From Mizugakiibacter sediminis (GTDB lineage Bacteria > Pseudomonadota > Gammaproteobacteria > Xanthomonadales > Rhodanobacteraceae): a DNA stretch of 60,939 nt. This document shows positions 9,197 to 17,050 of this stretch, in pieces. Made by a program: the position numbers and the translations under genes. Position 1 is the stretch's first letter, and each line of letters opens with the position of its first letter. The notes beneath the pieces were generated by a model that was not told where the DNA came from, ran no database searches, and was given only the letters and a program-made list of their open reading frames with translations. The DNA lies in NCBI RefSeq assembly GCF_000953855.2, contig NZ_DF970179.1, positions 1 through 60,939 on the forward strand, in the 5' to 3' direction.

Positions 9197-10657
9197 GTGA
9201 CGCACCACGAACTTGCAAGTCCCGCAGCGCCGCACCGCGACCATCGCTGGGCCGCGCTGATCGTGCTCTGCCTCGGCGTGCTGATGATCGTGCTCGACAC
9301 GACCATCGTGAACGTCGCGCTGCCCTCGATCCGCGCCTCGCTCGGCTTCAGCGAGGCTTCGCTGGCCTGGGTGGTCAACGCCTACATGCTCACCTTCGGC
9401 GGCTTCCTGCTGCTGGGCGGCCGCCTCGGCGACCTGTACGGCCATCGCCGCCTGTTCCTCGCCGGCATCGCGCTGTTCACGCTGGCCTCGCTGGCCTGCG
9501 GCATGGCGGAGACGCAGCGCTTCCTGATCGCCGCGCGCGGCGTGCAGGGCCTCGGCGGCGCCGTCGTCTCGGCGGTGGCGCTGTCGCTGATCATGGATCT
9601 GTTCACCGAGCCCGCCGACCGCGCCAAGGCGATGGGCGTGTACGGCTTCGTCTGCTCCGCCGGCGGCAGCATCGGCGTGCTGCTGGGCGGCCTGCTCACC
9701 AGCACGCTGAGCTGGCACTGGATCTTCCTGGTGAACCTGCCGATCGGCATCGGCGTGATCGCCGCCTCGCTGCGGCTGCTGCCGGCGGCGCGCGGCGCGT
9801 CCGCCACGCGGCACCTCGACGTCGCCGGCGCGGTCACCGTCACCGCCTCGCTGATGATCGCCACCTACGCCATCGTCAACGGCAACGAGGCCGGCTGGAT
9901 GTCGACGCGCACGCTCGGCCTGCTCGCGCTGGCGCTGGCGTTGCTGGCGATCTTCCTGCAGATCGAGTCGCACGCGCGCGCGCCGCTGATGCCGCTCGGC
10001 ATGTTCCGCCTGCGCAACGTCGCCACCGCCAACGTGGTCGGCGTGCTGTGGGCGGGCGCGATGTTCGCCTGGTTCTTCCTGTCCGCGCTCTATCTGCAAC
10101 TGGTGCTGGGCTACGGACCGATGCAGGTCGGCCTGGCCTTCCTGCCCGCCAACCTGGTGATGGCCGCGTTCTCGCTGGGGCTGTCGGCCAAGCTGGTGAT
10201 GCGCTTCGGCATCCGCCTCCCGTTCGTCGCCGGCATGCTGCTGGCGGCGACCGGGCTGGCGCTGTTCGCGCAGGCGCCGGTGGATGGCAGCTTCGTCGTG
10301 CACGTGCTGCCGGGCATGACCCTGCTCGGCCTCGGCGCCGGCATCGCCTTCAATCCGCTGCTGCTGGCGGCGATGAGCGACGTCGCGCCCACCGAGTCCG
10401 GGCTGGCCTCGGGCGTGGTCAACACCGCATTCATGATGGGCGGCGCGCTGGGCCTCGCCGTGCTGGCCAGCCTGGCCGCCGCGCGCAGCGACGCGCTGCT
10501 CGCCTTCGGCGCCGACCGCCTCGCCGCGATCACCGGCGGCTACCACGTCGCGTTCCTGATCGGCGCCTGCTTCGCCGTGATCGCGGCGGTGGCCGGCGGC
10601 GTGCTGTTCCGCGTGGCGGCGCCGTCCTCGGGCGAAGCCGAGGCGGCGATGCCGTGA
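9197..10657 (+). CDS. DHA2-family MFS drug exporter (EmrB/QacA type)
   Basis: 486 residues from a GTG start with an AAGGAG site 7 bp upstream. About fourteen membrane helices are visible. The N-terminus has the DHA2 motif LDTTIVNVALPSI (TM1), the A-motif GGRLGDLYGHRR (TM2-3 loop) and the motif C-like GSIGVLLGGLL in TM5. Such proteins expel hydrophobic drugs using proton motive force. No linked membrane-fusion protein gene (emrA type) is next to it. The preceding gene encodes a YceI protein. Confidence 0.9.
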   Translation: MTHHELASPAAPHRDHRWAALIVLCLGVLMIVLDTTIVNVALPSIRASLGFSEASLAWVVNAYMLTFGGFLLLGGRLGDLYGHRRLFLAGIALFTLASLACGMAETQRFLIAARGVQGLGGAVVSAVALSLIMDLFTEPADRAKAMGVYGFVCSAGGSIGVLLGGLLTSTLSWHWIFLVNLPIGIGVIAASLRLLPAARGASATRHLDVAGAVTVTASLMIATYAIVNGNEAGWMSTRTLGLLALALALLAIFLQIESHARAPLMPLGMFRLRNVATANVVGVLWAGAMFAWFFLSALYLQLVLGYGPMQVGLAFLPANLVMAAFSLGLSAKLVMRFGIRLPFVAGMLLAATGLALFAQAPVDGSFVVHVLPGMTLLGLGAGIAFNPLLLAAMSDVAPTESGLASGVVNTAFMMGGALGLAVLASLAAARSDALLAFGADRLAAITGGYHVAFLIGACFAVIAAVAGGVLFRVAAPSSGEAEAAMP

Positions 10658-10712
10658 TGGCGGCGCGGCCGCGCGCCGCGCCCATGTCCCTCCAACCCTG
10701 ACGGGAGGATGT

Positions 10713-11072
10713 ATGAGCTACGTCGACGGTTTCGTGGTTCCGGTGCCGAAGAAAAACCTCGCGGCCTACCGCCGCCTGGCGCGGCGCGCCGGCAGGATCT
10801 GGCTCGAGCACGGCGCGCAGCACTACGTCGAGTGTGTCGCCGACGACGTCAAGCCCGGCAAGGTCACCTCGTTTCCGCAGGCGGTGAAGCTGAAGCCGGG
10901 CGAAGTGGTGGTGTTCTCGTGGATCGTCTACAAGTCGCGCGCCGCGCGCGACCGCGCCAACAGGAAGGTGATGGCCGACCCGCGCCTCGCCGACATGATG
11001 GACCCGAAGAAGCTGCCGTTCGACGGCATGCGCATGTTCTGGGGCGGCTTCAAGCCGTTCCTCGAACTGTAG
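10713..11072 (+). CDS. DUF1428 family protein
   Basis: 119 residues, the normal length for this family (YbaA/DUF1428, a dimeric alpha-beta barrel related fold). Characteristic blocks are MSYVDGFVVPVPKKNLAAYR at the N-terminus, VVFSWIVYKSRAARDRANRK in the middle, and FDGMRMFWGGFKPFLEL at the end. A GGGAGG site precedes the ATG. The function of the family is unknown. It lies between the DHA2 exporter and a VOC protein, all on the same strand. Confidence 0.9.
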   Translation: MSYVDGFVVPVPKKNLAAYRRLARRAGRIWLEHGAQHYVECVADDVKPGKVTSFPQAVKLKPGEVVVFSWIVYKSRAARDRANRKVMADPRLADMMDPKKLPFDGMRMFWGGFKPFLEL

Positions 11073-11202
11073 CGGCGAGAGCCGGGCCTGGCTCCTCCGG
11101 CCATGGGATGGGCCCGCAAATCACACGGCGTGTCGATTCGCGCCCCGTCCCTTCGTCGAAGGCATGAGGGGCCACCCGCGGCCCCGCCACCGGAGAATCG
11201 AC

Positions 11203-11682
11203 ATGCTCGACAAGAACAGGATCTGTCTTTGGTACGACGGCGCCGCGCTGGAGGCGGCGACGTTCTACGCGGCGACGTTTCCGGACAGCCGCGTGGGCGC
11301 CGTGCATCGCGCGCCGGGCGACTACCCCTCGGGCAAGCAGGGCGACGTGCTGACGGTGGAGTTCACCGTGATGGGCATTCCGTGCCTGGGGCTCAACGGC
11401 GGCCCCGCGTTCCGCCACAGCGAGGCGTTCTCGTTCCAGGTGGCGACCGACGACCAGGCCGAAACCGACCGCCTGTGGAACGCCATCATCGCCAACGGCG
11501 GCCAGCCCAGCGCCTGCGGCTGGTGCAAGGACAAGTGGGGCCTGTCGTGGCAGATCACCCCGCGCGCGCTCACGGCGGCGATCACCGACCCCGACCCCGC
11601 CGCCGCCAAGCGCGCGTTCGAGGCCATGATGGAGATGACCAAGATCGACATCGCCGCGATCGAGGCGGCGCGGCGGGGGTGA
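11203..11682 (+). CDS. VOC-superfamily protein (PhnB / 3-demethylubiquinone methyltransferase-like fold)
   Basis: 159 residues from MLDKNRICLWYDG. The ordering NRICLWYDGAALEAATFYAA, TVEFTVMGIPCLGLNGGP, SFQVATDD and GWCKDKWGLSWQITPRAL is that of the PhnB-like subgroup of the vicinal-oxygen-chelate superfamily, often mis-annotated as a demethylubiquinone methyltransferase. No metal-binding triad is fully evident, so the activity is not assigned. An in-frame ATG 39 bp upstream is weaker because it lacks the GGAGA site seen before this start. Confidence 0.88.
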   Translation: MLDKNRICLWYDGAALEAATFYAATFPDSRVGAVHRAPGDYPSGKQGDVLTVEFTVMGIPCLGLNGGPAFRHSEAFSFQVATDDQAETDRLWNAIIANGGQPSACGWCKDKWGLSWQITPRALTAAITDPDPAAAKRAFEAMMEMTKIDIAAIEAARRG

Positions 11683-11707
11683 TGGTGGCGGCGGACCGAC
11701 CGGGGCT

Positions 11708-11763
11708 GGGCTGCAAAGCCCGGCTTCGTCGGTCAACGAGAGCGCTGGGCTTGCCGGCCCAGC
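11708..11763. repeat. tandem palindromic repeat downstream of the VOC gene
   Basis: Two hairpins follow the VOC stop codon: GGGCT/AGCCC (11708-11721) and GCTGGGC/GCCCAGC with a 6-nt loop (11744-11763). The second resembles the small GTAGGCTGGG-type palindromes common in Xanthomonadaceae intergenic DNA. They could end or stabilise the upstream transcript. This element also marks the left edge of the lower-GC islet. Confidence 0.5.
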
Positions 11764-11818
11764 CTACTTAATTGCCTCCGTCCCCAAAATCGGGCGGAAC
11801 CGACGACCGGGGCGCTTT

Positions 11819-11856
11819 TGGTATCGTCGTGTCCTCTCAATTGGCGGGCGATACCA
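11819..11856. promoter_or_regulatory. inverted repeat abutting the DUF3800 start codon
   Basis: TGGTATCG (11819-11826) and CGATACCA (11849-11856) form perfect 8-bp arms, and the GTG start follows directly at 11857. If transcribed, the hairpin would sequester the weak ribosome site GGCGGG. If not, it is a candidate operator for autorepression. Confidence 0.45.
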
Positions 11857-12636
11857 GTGACAGGCTTTCGCGTTTACATAGATGAATCCGGGGACGAAGG
11901 CTTCCACTTTCTACAGGGCGAAAGGGGGAGTTCGCGCTGGCTAGTCTTATCTGCTGCCGTATTTCGCAGGGAAAACGACCACATGGCGGTTTCCATGATG
12001 CGCGATGTGCGCGAGTTGCTGGGTAAGCCTGCGAACAAAGCATTGCACTTCCGCTCAATGAAACACGAGCAGCGCGTTCCCTACGTACGAGCGATAGGCC
12101 GCACACCAATGCGGACCGTCTCTGTCCTCATAAACAAGCAGAGAATCGCTGAGCCCGAAACCTTTGCCGCGGAGGCCCATCGGCTCTACCGCTATGCCTG
12201 CCGTCTGTTGCTAGAGCGGGTGTCTTGGCTGTGCCGTGATTCCGCCAAACTGCCGCCCGAACGTTTGAAAACCGAGCTTATTTTTTCAAACAGGAGTGCG
12301 ATGTCTTACGAGGCACTCAGGGGTTACCTTGCGCGGCTGAAAGCGGGGGACTGTCGAGTGGACTGGAGATTTATCGACTCTGCTGCGGTGAGCGCGATAA
12401 ATCACGAAAAGTTAGCTGGGTTGCAAATCGCGGACGCAGTAGCTTCCGGGCTTTATTGCGCAGTGAACCTGAACCCGTATGGGGATGCCGAGCCTCGATA
12501 CCTGGAATTTCTCTCGCCTACTTTTTATCGCTATAAGCGACAGGTCCTCGGCTACGGGTTGAAGTTCTGGCCGGATGATCTGGCAACGCAAAGAAAAACG
12601 CTCGAGCACCTCGCGGCATTCGAGCGTCATGTGTGA
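11857..12636 (+). CDS. DUF3800 domain protein
   Basis: 259 residues from a GTG start directly after an inverted repeat. The N-terminal YIDESGDEG is the DxxxSG signature of DUF3800 (PF12686), a predicted RNase-H-like fold protein. Later conserved pieces are ALHFRSMKH (about residue 67), a central RKTELIF-type block and LQIADAVASGLY (about residue 190), whose Asp is likely catalytic. DUF3800 genes are often found on mobile islands. Base composition is visibly lower in GC than both flanks, with TTA and ATA codons that are rare nearby, which indicates recent acquisition. No nuclease activity is proven for this family here. Confidence 0.8.
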   Translation: MTGFRVYIDESGDEGFHFLQGERGSSRWLVLSAAVFRRENDHMAVSMMRDVRELLGKPANKALHFRSMKHEQRVPYVRAIGRTPMRTVSVLINKQRIAEPETFAAEAHRLYRYACRLLLERVSWLCRDSAKLPPERLKTELIFSNRSAMSYEALRGYLARLKAGDCRVDWRFIDSAAVSAINHEKLAGLQIADAVASGLYCAVNLNPYGDAEPRYLEFLSPTFYRYKRQVLGYGLKFWPDDLATQRKTLEHLAAFERHV

Positions 12637-12741
12637 CAGGCCCCAGGTTCGAGGATCCCACCCATTCGGGCTGCCGCCTTCCGGCGACCTCTACAATCCC
12701 TGCGCTTGCCTGCCGGCTAAGCTTACCCTGTGGGTAGGACT

Positions 12742-12791
12742 TTGTGTAGAGCATGCTCTTGGGTGCCGGCCATACCCAATGCCTTACACAA
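12742..12791. repeat. 50-nt imperfect hairpin downstream of DUF3800
   Basis: Arms TTGTGTAGAGCAT (12742-12754) and ATGCCTTACACAA (12779-12791) pair at 11 of 13 positions, with a nested GGGT/ACCC stem inside. A second small inverted repeat TACCC/GGGTA lies just upstream (12724-12736). The right arm touches the start of the hutU relic. It might be a terminator without a T-run or the end of a lost mobile element. Confidence 0.4.
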
Positions 12792-12926
12792 CGGATGGCG
12801 TTGTCGTGACCGGGGCCGGCATGGCGGATCAGACGGATCCGGGGGCATTCCACGCTACGCGGGCGACACGCTGGTCGGCCGCGTCCGAATCCCCACGGAC
12901 AATCACCACGCCAGTGTGCCAGCTGT
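12781..12926 (-). pseudogene. decayed duplicate fragment of the hutU 3' end
   Basis: By eye this stretch aligns over about 140 nt, at roughly 77% identity, with the 3' part of the intact hutU gene (about 14801-14950, residues 498-548 of urocanase). On the minus strand it still reads HTGVVIV, then SDAADQRVARVAWN, against HSGVVIV and [14 protein letters not shown] in HutU. A 1-nt deletion then shifts the frame into a stop, after which RHAGPGHDNAI (Hut[12 protein letters not shown]) continues in another frame. It cannot encode a product. It shows a partial duplication separated by about 2 kb from the intact copy. Confidence 0.75.
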
Positions 12927-12977
12927 AGCGCCGCAGGTTGGATTGCGCGTGGCGAAACACCACGCGCAACGCAGCCA

Positions 12978-13009
12978 CGGCGGGTTTCGCTGCGCTCAAC
13001 CCACCCTAC
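12978..13009. repeat. 32-bp repeat, copy 1
   Basis: A GGCGGGTTTCGCTGCG-type element ending CCCACCCTAC lies just beyond the 3' end of the DUF3667 gene. It matches the copy at 14022-14053 at about 29 of 32 positions in the same orientation. It contains a GGGTT/AACCC stem and belongs to a class of short palindromic intergenic repeats frequent in GC-rich gammaproteobacteria. Confidence 0.65.
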
Positions 13010-13016
13010 GCGGCCT

Positions 13017-13958
13017 TCAGGTCAGTGCGAACGTCACCGCGAACTGCACGGCGCGGTAGATGTAGAGGTTGAACAGCACGATCGAGGCGATCAGCGAGGC
13101 GGCGGCGACGAAGGCCTTGGGCCAGCCGACGGCGTAGGCGCGGCGCAGGGCGAGCACGGCGTAGATCGCGAGCAGCGCGCGCATGAGCCAGTCGTAGGTC
13201 GCATCGGGCGGCTGCCAGGCCGGCGGCAGCCAGTGGATTAGGTGGATGGCCTGCGCGATCAGTTCCAGCGCGATGATCCAGAACGCGAAGTAGTGCAGCG
13301 CGACGACGGCGTGCTCGGCGTAGTAATGGCGCTGCCGCCGGAACAGCAGCATCAGCGCCAGCGCCGCCAGCGGCACGTGCAGGATCACCAGCGCCTTGCT
13401 GACGTCGTCGGCCCTGGCTTCGTAGGCCGCGCGATAGTCGCGCACCGTGTAGCCGACCGCGCCGTTCGACGCCGCGCGCGCCGCCGCGTCGCGCCTGACG
13501 ACGCGCTGCTCGATCCGGCGCGAGGCGTAGGCCGAATACCACTGCCCGCTCGCCGCGCGCTGTGCGGCGGTCAACGTCTCGCCCGGCTCCAGCGCCTGCG
13601 CGCGCAGCTCGGGCGACACCTGCTGGATGAACCGCAGCGTCAGGTCGCCGCCGCGGATCGGCGCGAGGAAATAGAGCACGCTGACCGCGAAGAACAGCGA
13701 CAGCGGCGGCAGCCAGCGCGCGCGCCGGCCGGCGATGTACTCGCGCGAGAGCAGGCCCGGCGCGAACAGCAGCGCGCGCACCGTGCGCCAGACGCGGCCG
13801 TCGAGGTCGGTGACGCTCTCGACGAACTGGTGCAGCAGATGGCCGAGGCGGCGGTCGGATTCGACGAAGCGCTTCTGGCCGCAGGCGTGGCAGTAGCGGC
13901 CGACGAGCACGGCGCCGCAGTTCGCGCAGGTGTCGGCGGCGTCGCTGTCGCGGGTCAT
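13017..13958 (-). CDS. DUF3667 zinc-ribbon membrane protein
   Basis: 313 residues from MTRDSDAADTC; the frame extends 30 codons upstream but through repeat copy 2. The N-terminus has a CxxC-x11-CxxC zinc ribbon (CANCGA, then CHACGQ). RLGHLLHQFVESVTDLDGRV follows, then SREYIAGRRARWLPPLSLFF, the core of DUF3667 (PF12412), in which YI-x-G-x-R precedes the first membrane helix. Four to five membrane helices follow. The family is a predicted inner-membrane protein of unknown function. The gene sits between two copies of a 32-bp repeat in the accessory islet. Confidence 0.8.
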   Translation of the reverse strand: MTRDSDAADTCANCGAVLVGRYCHACGQKRFVESDRRLGHLLHQFVESVTDLDGRVWRTVRALLFAPGLLSREYIAGRRARWLPPLSLFFAVSVLYFLAPIRGGDLTLRFIQQVSPELRAQALEPGETLTAAQRAASGQWYSAYASRRIEQRVVRRDAAARAASNGAVGYTVRDYRAAYEARADDVSKALVILHVPLAALALMLLFRRQRHYYAEHAVVALHYFAFWIIALELIAQAIHLIHWLPPAWQPPDATYDWLMRALLAIYAVLALRRAYAVGWPKAFVAAASLIASIVLFNLYIYRAVQFAVTFALT

Positions 13959-14021
13959 GTGGTTGGCCCTGGGTGCCTGAACGATGTGAGGCGCATCGCG
14001 GCCGCTTCCCGTCGCGCGAAT

Positions 14022-14053
14022 CGGCGGGTTTCGCTGCGATCCACCCACCCTAC
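14022..14053. repeat. 32-bp repeat, copy 2
   Basis: Second copy of the element at 12978-13009, differing mainly in the centre (GCGATCC against GCGCTCA). It lies between the DUF3667 start and the antitoxin stop, so the two copies bracket the DUF3667 gene in direct orientation. Confidence 0.65.
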
Positions 14054-14057
14054 CGGC

Positions 14058-14378
14058 TCACGCTGCGTCCAGCACCTTCTTGACGGTCCTGGGTGCAGCG
14101 ACCGCGACCTTCAGCAGCGCCTTGGCGGCTCCGCTCGGTTCGCGCCTGCCCTGCTCCCAATCCTGCAGCGTGCGCACGGAGACGCCGAGCATGGCGGCGA
14201 AATCCGCCTGCGAGAGGCCGAGTTTCAGGCGTGCTTCGGTAGCCTTGCTCACTTCGACGCGGAAGATGCGACCGGTCCTGCCGGCCTTGATGTCCTTGAT
14301 GGCCTGCAGCACTTCCTCGCCGATGTTGCGCTTGCTGTCGCGCGCCATCAGCCGGGCTTCAGTCATTCGCTTCTTCAT
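14058..14378 (-). CDS. HTH (XRE) antitoxin of a HigBA/RelE-type system
   Basis: 106 residues from MKKRMTEARLMARDSKRN. The C-terminal half is a Xre-type HTH: RLKLGLSQADFAAMLGVSV, then RTLQDWEQGRREPSG. The N-terminal half probably wraps the toxin. It is encoded directly downstream of the toxin gene with a 20-nt overlap, the toxin-first order of HigBA and related modules. It should repress its own operon through the inverted repeat at 14717-14748. Confidence 0.85.
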   Translation of the reverse strand: MKKRMTEARLMARDSKRNIGEEVLQAIKDIKAGRTGRIFRVEVSKATEARLKLGLSQADFAAMLGVSVRTLQDWEQGRREPSGAAKALLKVAVAAPRTVKKVLDAA

Positions 14379-14685
14379 GGACACATGCCTCCTTCCAGGC
14401 TTTGAGCAGGTGCGCCGGAATGTTGTCCGTAGCGCCCTTGCCGTAGATGGCAAGCAGCCAGATGCGCCCGTCCCTCAGTTTCACGTAGTAGATGACGCGG
14501 GCGCCGCCACGCTTGCCGCGTCCGGGAAGCCGCCAGCGCAACTTGCGGCATCCGCCTGAGCCGGGGATCAGGTCGCCGGCCTCGGGCCACCGCGCCAACG
14601 CCACCTGCATCGCCGCGTAGCTCTCGTCGTCGAGGTAGTCGTACACCAGCCTTTCGAACAGCGGCGATTCGATGAACTCGAACAT
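14359..14685 (-). CDS. RelE/HigB-superfamily toxin
   Basis: 108 residues from MFEFIESPLFERLVYDYL. The segments GCRKLRWRLPGRGKRGGARV and YYVKLRDGRIWLLAIYGKG follow the RelE/ParE fold: a basic strand pair, then a conserved Y and K near the C-terminus. Such toxins are ribosome-dependent mRNA endonucleases. The upstream in-frame ATG at 14724 lies inside the operator palindrome and is unlikely. The gene is first in the operon and overlaps its HTH antitoxin. Confidence 0.83.
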   Translation of the reverse strand: MFEFIESPLFERLVYDYLDDESYAAMQVALARWPEAGDLIPGSGGCRKLRWRLPGRGKRGGARVIYYVKLRDGRIWLLAIYGKGATDNIPAHLLKAWKEACVHEEAND

Positions 14686-14716
14686 GGACAGACTCCCTTC
14701 CGTCCCCGACGCACTG

Positions 14717-14748
14717 TACGGCATTGCCGGATATACGGCAATGCCGTA
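14717..14748. promoter_or_regulatory. 13-bp perfect inverted repeat, probable toxin-antitoxin operator
   Basis: TACGGCATTGCCG (14717-14729) and CGGCAATGCCGTA (14736-14748) are perfect arms around GATATA. The site ends 32 bp upstream of the toxin start, where the promoter should be, and is symmetrical as expected for a dimeric Xre antitoxin. It also falls between the toxin-antitoxin operon and the end of hutU. Confidence 0.7.
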
Positions 14749-14772
14749 GGCACGCGCACGTGCCGCGGCGGC

Positions 14773-16443
14773 TCACACCATCGGCAGCTTCAGGCCCTGC
14801 GCCTTCGCGCACTGGATGGCGAGGTCGTAGCCGGCGTCGGCGTGGCGCATCACGCCGGTGCCGGGGTCGTTCCACAGCACGCGGGCGAGGCGCTGGTCGG
14901 CGGCGTCCGAGCCGTCGCAGACGATCACCACGCCACTGTGCTGGCTGTAGCCCATGCCGACGCCGCCGCCGTGATGGAAGCTGACCCAGGTGGCGCCGCT
15001 GGCGGTGTTGAGCAGCGCGTTCAGCAGCGGCCAGTCGGAGACGGCGTCCGAGCCGTCGCGCATCGCCTCGGTTTCGCGGTTGGGGCTGGCGACGGAGCCG
15101 GAATCGAGGTGATCGCGGCCGATCACGATCGGCGCCTTCAGTTCGCCCTTCCGCACCATCTCGTTGAAGGCGAGGCCGAGCTTGTGGCGCTGGCCGAGGC
15201 CGACCCAGCAGATGCGTGCCGGCAGGCCCTGGAAGCTGATGCGCTGCTCGGCCATGTCCAGCCAGCGGTGCAGGTGCGGATCGTCGGGGATCAGCTCCTT
15301 CACCTTGGCGTCGGTCTTGTAGATGTCCTCGGGGTCGCCCGACAGCGCCACCCAGCGGAACGGGCCGACGCCGCGGCAGAACAGCGGGCGCACGTAGGCC
15401 GGCACGAAGCCGGGGAAATCGAAGGCATTCGTGCAGCCTTCGTCCTTGGCCATCTGGCGGATGTTGTTGCCGTAGTCGAAGGTGGGCACGCCCATCTTCT
15501 GGAAGGCCAGCATCGCCTCGACGTGCACGCGCATCGACTGCTTCGCCGCGTCGCGCACGCCGTTCGGGTCGCTCTTGCGGCGCTCGAACCACTGCTCGAC
15601 GGTCCAGCCGATCGGCAGATAGCCGTTGACCGGATCGTGCGCGCTGGTCTGGTCGGTGACGGCGTCCGGCCTGACGCCGCGGCGCACCAGCTCGGGCAGC
15701 ACTTCCGCCGCGTTGCCGAGCAGGGCGATGGAGACGGCCTTGCCTTCCCGGGTGTACGTGGCGATGCGCGCCAGCGCGTCGTCGAGGTCCCTGGCCTGCT
15801 CGTCGACGTACCGGGTGCGCAGGCGCATGTCGATGCGGCTCTGCTGGCACTCGACGATCAGCGAGCAGGCGCCGGCCAGGCTCGCCGCCAGCGGCTGCGC
15901 GCCGCCCATGCCGCCGAGGCCGGCGGTGAGGATCCACTTGCCGGCGAGGTTGCCGCCGTAGTGCTGGCGGCCCATCTCGACGAAGGTTTCGTAGGTGCCC
16001 TGCACGATGCCCTGCGAGCCGATGTAGATCCACGAGCCGGCCGTCATCTGGCCGTACATCATCAGGCCCTTGCGATCCAGCTCGTTGAAGTGCTCCCAAT
16101 TCGCCCATGCCGGCACCAGGTTGGAGTTGGCGAGCAGCACGCGCGGCGCGTCCTTGTGCGTGCGGAACACGCCGACCGGCTTGCCGGACTGGATCAGCAG
16201 GGTCTCGTCGTCATTCAGCTCGCGCAGCGAGCGCAGGATCGCGTCGAAGCACTCCCAGTTGCGCGCGGCGCGGCCGATGCCGCCGTACACCACCAGCTCG
16301 CTCGGCTTCTCGGCGACGTCCGGATCCAGGTTGTTCTGGATCATGCGGAACGCGGCCTCGGCCAGCCAGTTCTTGCAGGTGAGCGTGCCGCCGCGCGGCG
16401 CGCGGACGATGCGGGAGGTGTCGATGCGGGTGGGGGCGTTCAT
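14773..16443 (-). CDS. hutU: urocanate hydratase
   Basis: 556 residues, the normal length. Urocanase converts urocanate to imidazolonepropionate with tightly bound NAD+ (second step of histidine degradation, cytoplasmic). Family blocks are seen throughout: [20 protein letters not shown] near residue 85, [20 protein letters not shown] near 150, [10 protein letters not shown] near 320, and [16 protein letters not shown] with [15 protein letters not shown] towards the end. ATG at 16443 is preferred to the one 12 nt upstream. hutF and hutI lie 6-9 kb away rather than in the same operon. A decayed copy of its 3' end is at 12781-12926. Confidence 0.97.
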   Translation of the reverse strand: MNAPTRIDTSRIVRAPRGGTLTCKNWLAEAAFRMIQNNLDPDVAEKPSELVVYGGIGRAARNWECFDAILRSLRELNDDETLLIQSGKPVGVFRTHKDAPRVLLANSNLVPAWANWEHFNELDRKGLMMYGQMTAGSWIYIGSQGIVQGTYETFVEMGRQHYGGNLAGKWILTAGLGGMGGAQPLAASLAGACSLIVECQQSRIDMRLRTRYVDEQARDLDDALARIATYTREGKAVSIALLGNAAEVLPELVRRGVRPDAVTDQTSAHDPVNGYLPIGWTVEQWFERRKSDPNGVRDAAKQSMRVHVEAMLAFQKMGVPTFDYGNNIRQMAKDEGCTNAFDFPGFVPAYVRPLFCRGVGPFRWVALSGDPEDIYKTDAKVKELIPDDPHLHRWLDMAEQRISFQGLPARICWVGLGQRHKLGLAFNEMVRKGELKAPIVIGRDHLDSGSVASPNRETEAMRDGSDAVSDWPLLNALLNTASGATWVSFHHGGGVGMGYSQHSGVVIVCDGSDAADQRLARVLWNDPGTGVMRHADAGYDLAIQCAKAQGLKLPMV

Positions 16444-16447
16444 GGCG

Positions 16448-16476
16448 GGCCTCACGATGGCGAGGCCGCCATTATA
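16448..16476 (-). promoter_or_regulatory. hutU promoter -10 box and leader hairpin
   Basis: A consensus TATAAT lies on the minus strand at 16476-16471, about 28 nt before the hutU ATG; no good -35 is seen. The short leader contains GGCCTC/GAGGCC (16448-16467), which would form a 6-bp hairpin just before the start codon. No HutC-type operator was recognised. Confidence 0.5.
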
Positions 16477-16510
16477 GGCACCGCGGCGCGCGGCCCGGCC
16501 GCGGCCCCGC

Positions 16511-17050
16511 TCAGGCGCGCGGACAGGTGTCCGGCGCGCTGGCCATCACGCGGTCGACCTCGGCCTTGTCGGCGGCGGGACGCACGCCGCTGCCGGCGTC
16601 GAACATCACGCGCCAGACGCCGTCGTCGCCCTTCACCCAGAACGAGGTGAAGGTGCCGAGCAGGTAGCGGTGCTTCGCCTGCGGCGAGGGGTCCTCCACC
16701 CAGTACGGGCCGCGCGACACGGCGAGGCGCGGATCGCCGCCGATGGCGACCTCGCGCGGATGCCAATGCAGCCGGGTGCCGCTGCCGGCGACGATCTCCG
16801 CCCAGCCTTTGACCACCGCCTCGCGCCCGCGCAGCGGCGCGCCGCCGAGGAACACCGCGCCGGGATGCACGTGCTCGGCGAACGCCATGGCGTCGTGGTG
16901 CTCCACCGACTGCGCGAAGCTCAGCTCGCGCGCCCACACCGCGCATTCCTCCGCGCTCATCGGCGCCGGCCCCGGCGCGGGGGGCGGCGCGGCGAGGACG
17001 GCCGTGGACAGCAGCAGCAGGAGGATTACCCTCGAAACAGGCACACGCAT
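16511..17050 (-). CDS. exported NTF2-like (SnoaL/DUF4440) protein
   Basis: 179 residues with a clear signal peptide ([20 protein letters not shown], cleavage near VLA-APP). The mature domain is an NTF2-like fold: [20 protein letters not shown], a [13 protein letters not shown] helix and [20 protein letters not shown] strands. It resembles ketosteroid-isomerase-like proteins of unknown substrate. It is upstream of hutU on the same strand with a 67-bp gap that holds the hutU -10 box, so it is probably not needed for hut function. Confidence 0.75.
   Translation of the reverse strand: MRVPVSRVILLLLLSTAVLAAPPPAPGPAPMSAEECAVWARELSFAQSVEHHDAMAFAEHVHPGAVFLGGAPLRGREAVVKGWAEIVAGSGTRLHWHPREVAIGGDPRLAVSRGPYWVEDPSPQAKHRYLLGTFTSFWVKGDDGVWRVMFDAGSGVRPAADKAEVDRVMASAPDTCPRA

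Noticed and set aside
11203-11682. 3-demethylubiquinone methyltransferase
   Set aside because: The fold is VOC/PhnB and lacks a SAM site. The name is a known mis-annotation for this group.
12646-12670. GGTTCGAGGATCCC resembling a tRNA T-arm
   Set aside because: No acceptor stem, anticodon arm or CCA-like end nearby. The stem does not pair well, so it is not a tRNA and at best a worn relic.
12742-12791. The hairpin as an integron attC site
   Set aside because: No RYYYAAC/GTTRRRY core sites and no integrase nearby.
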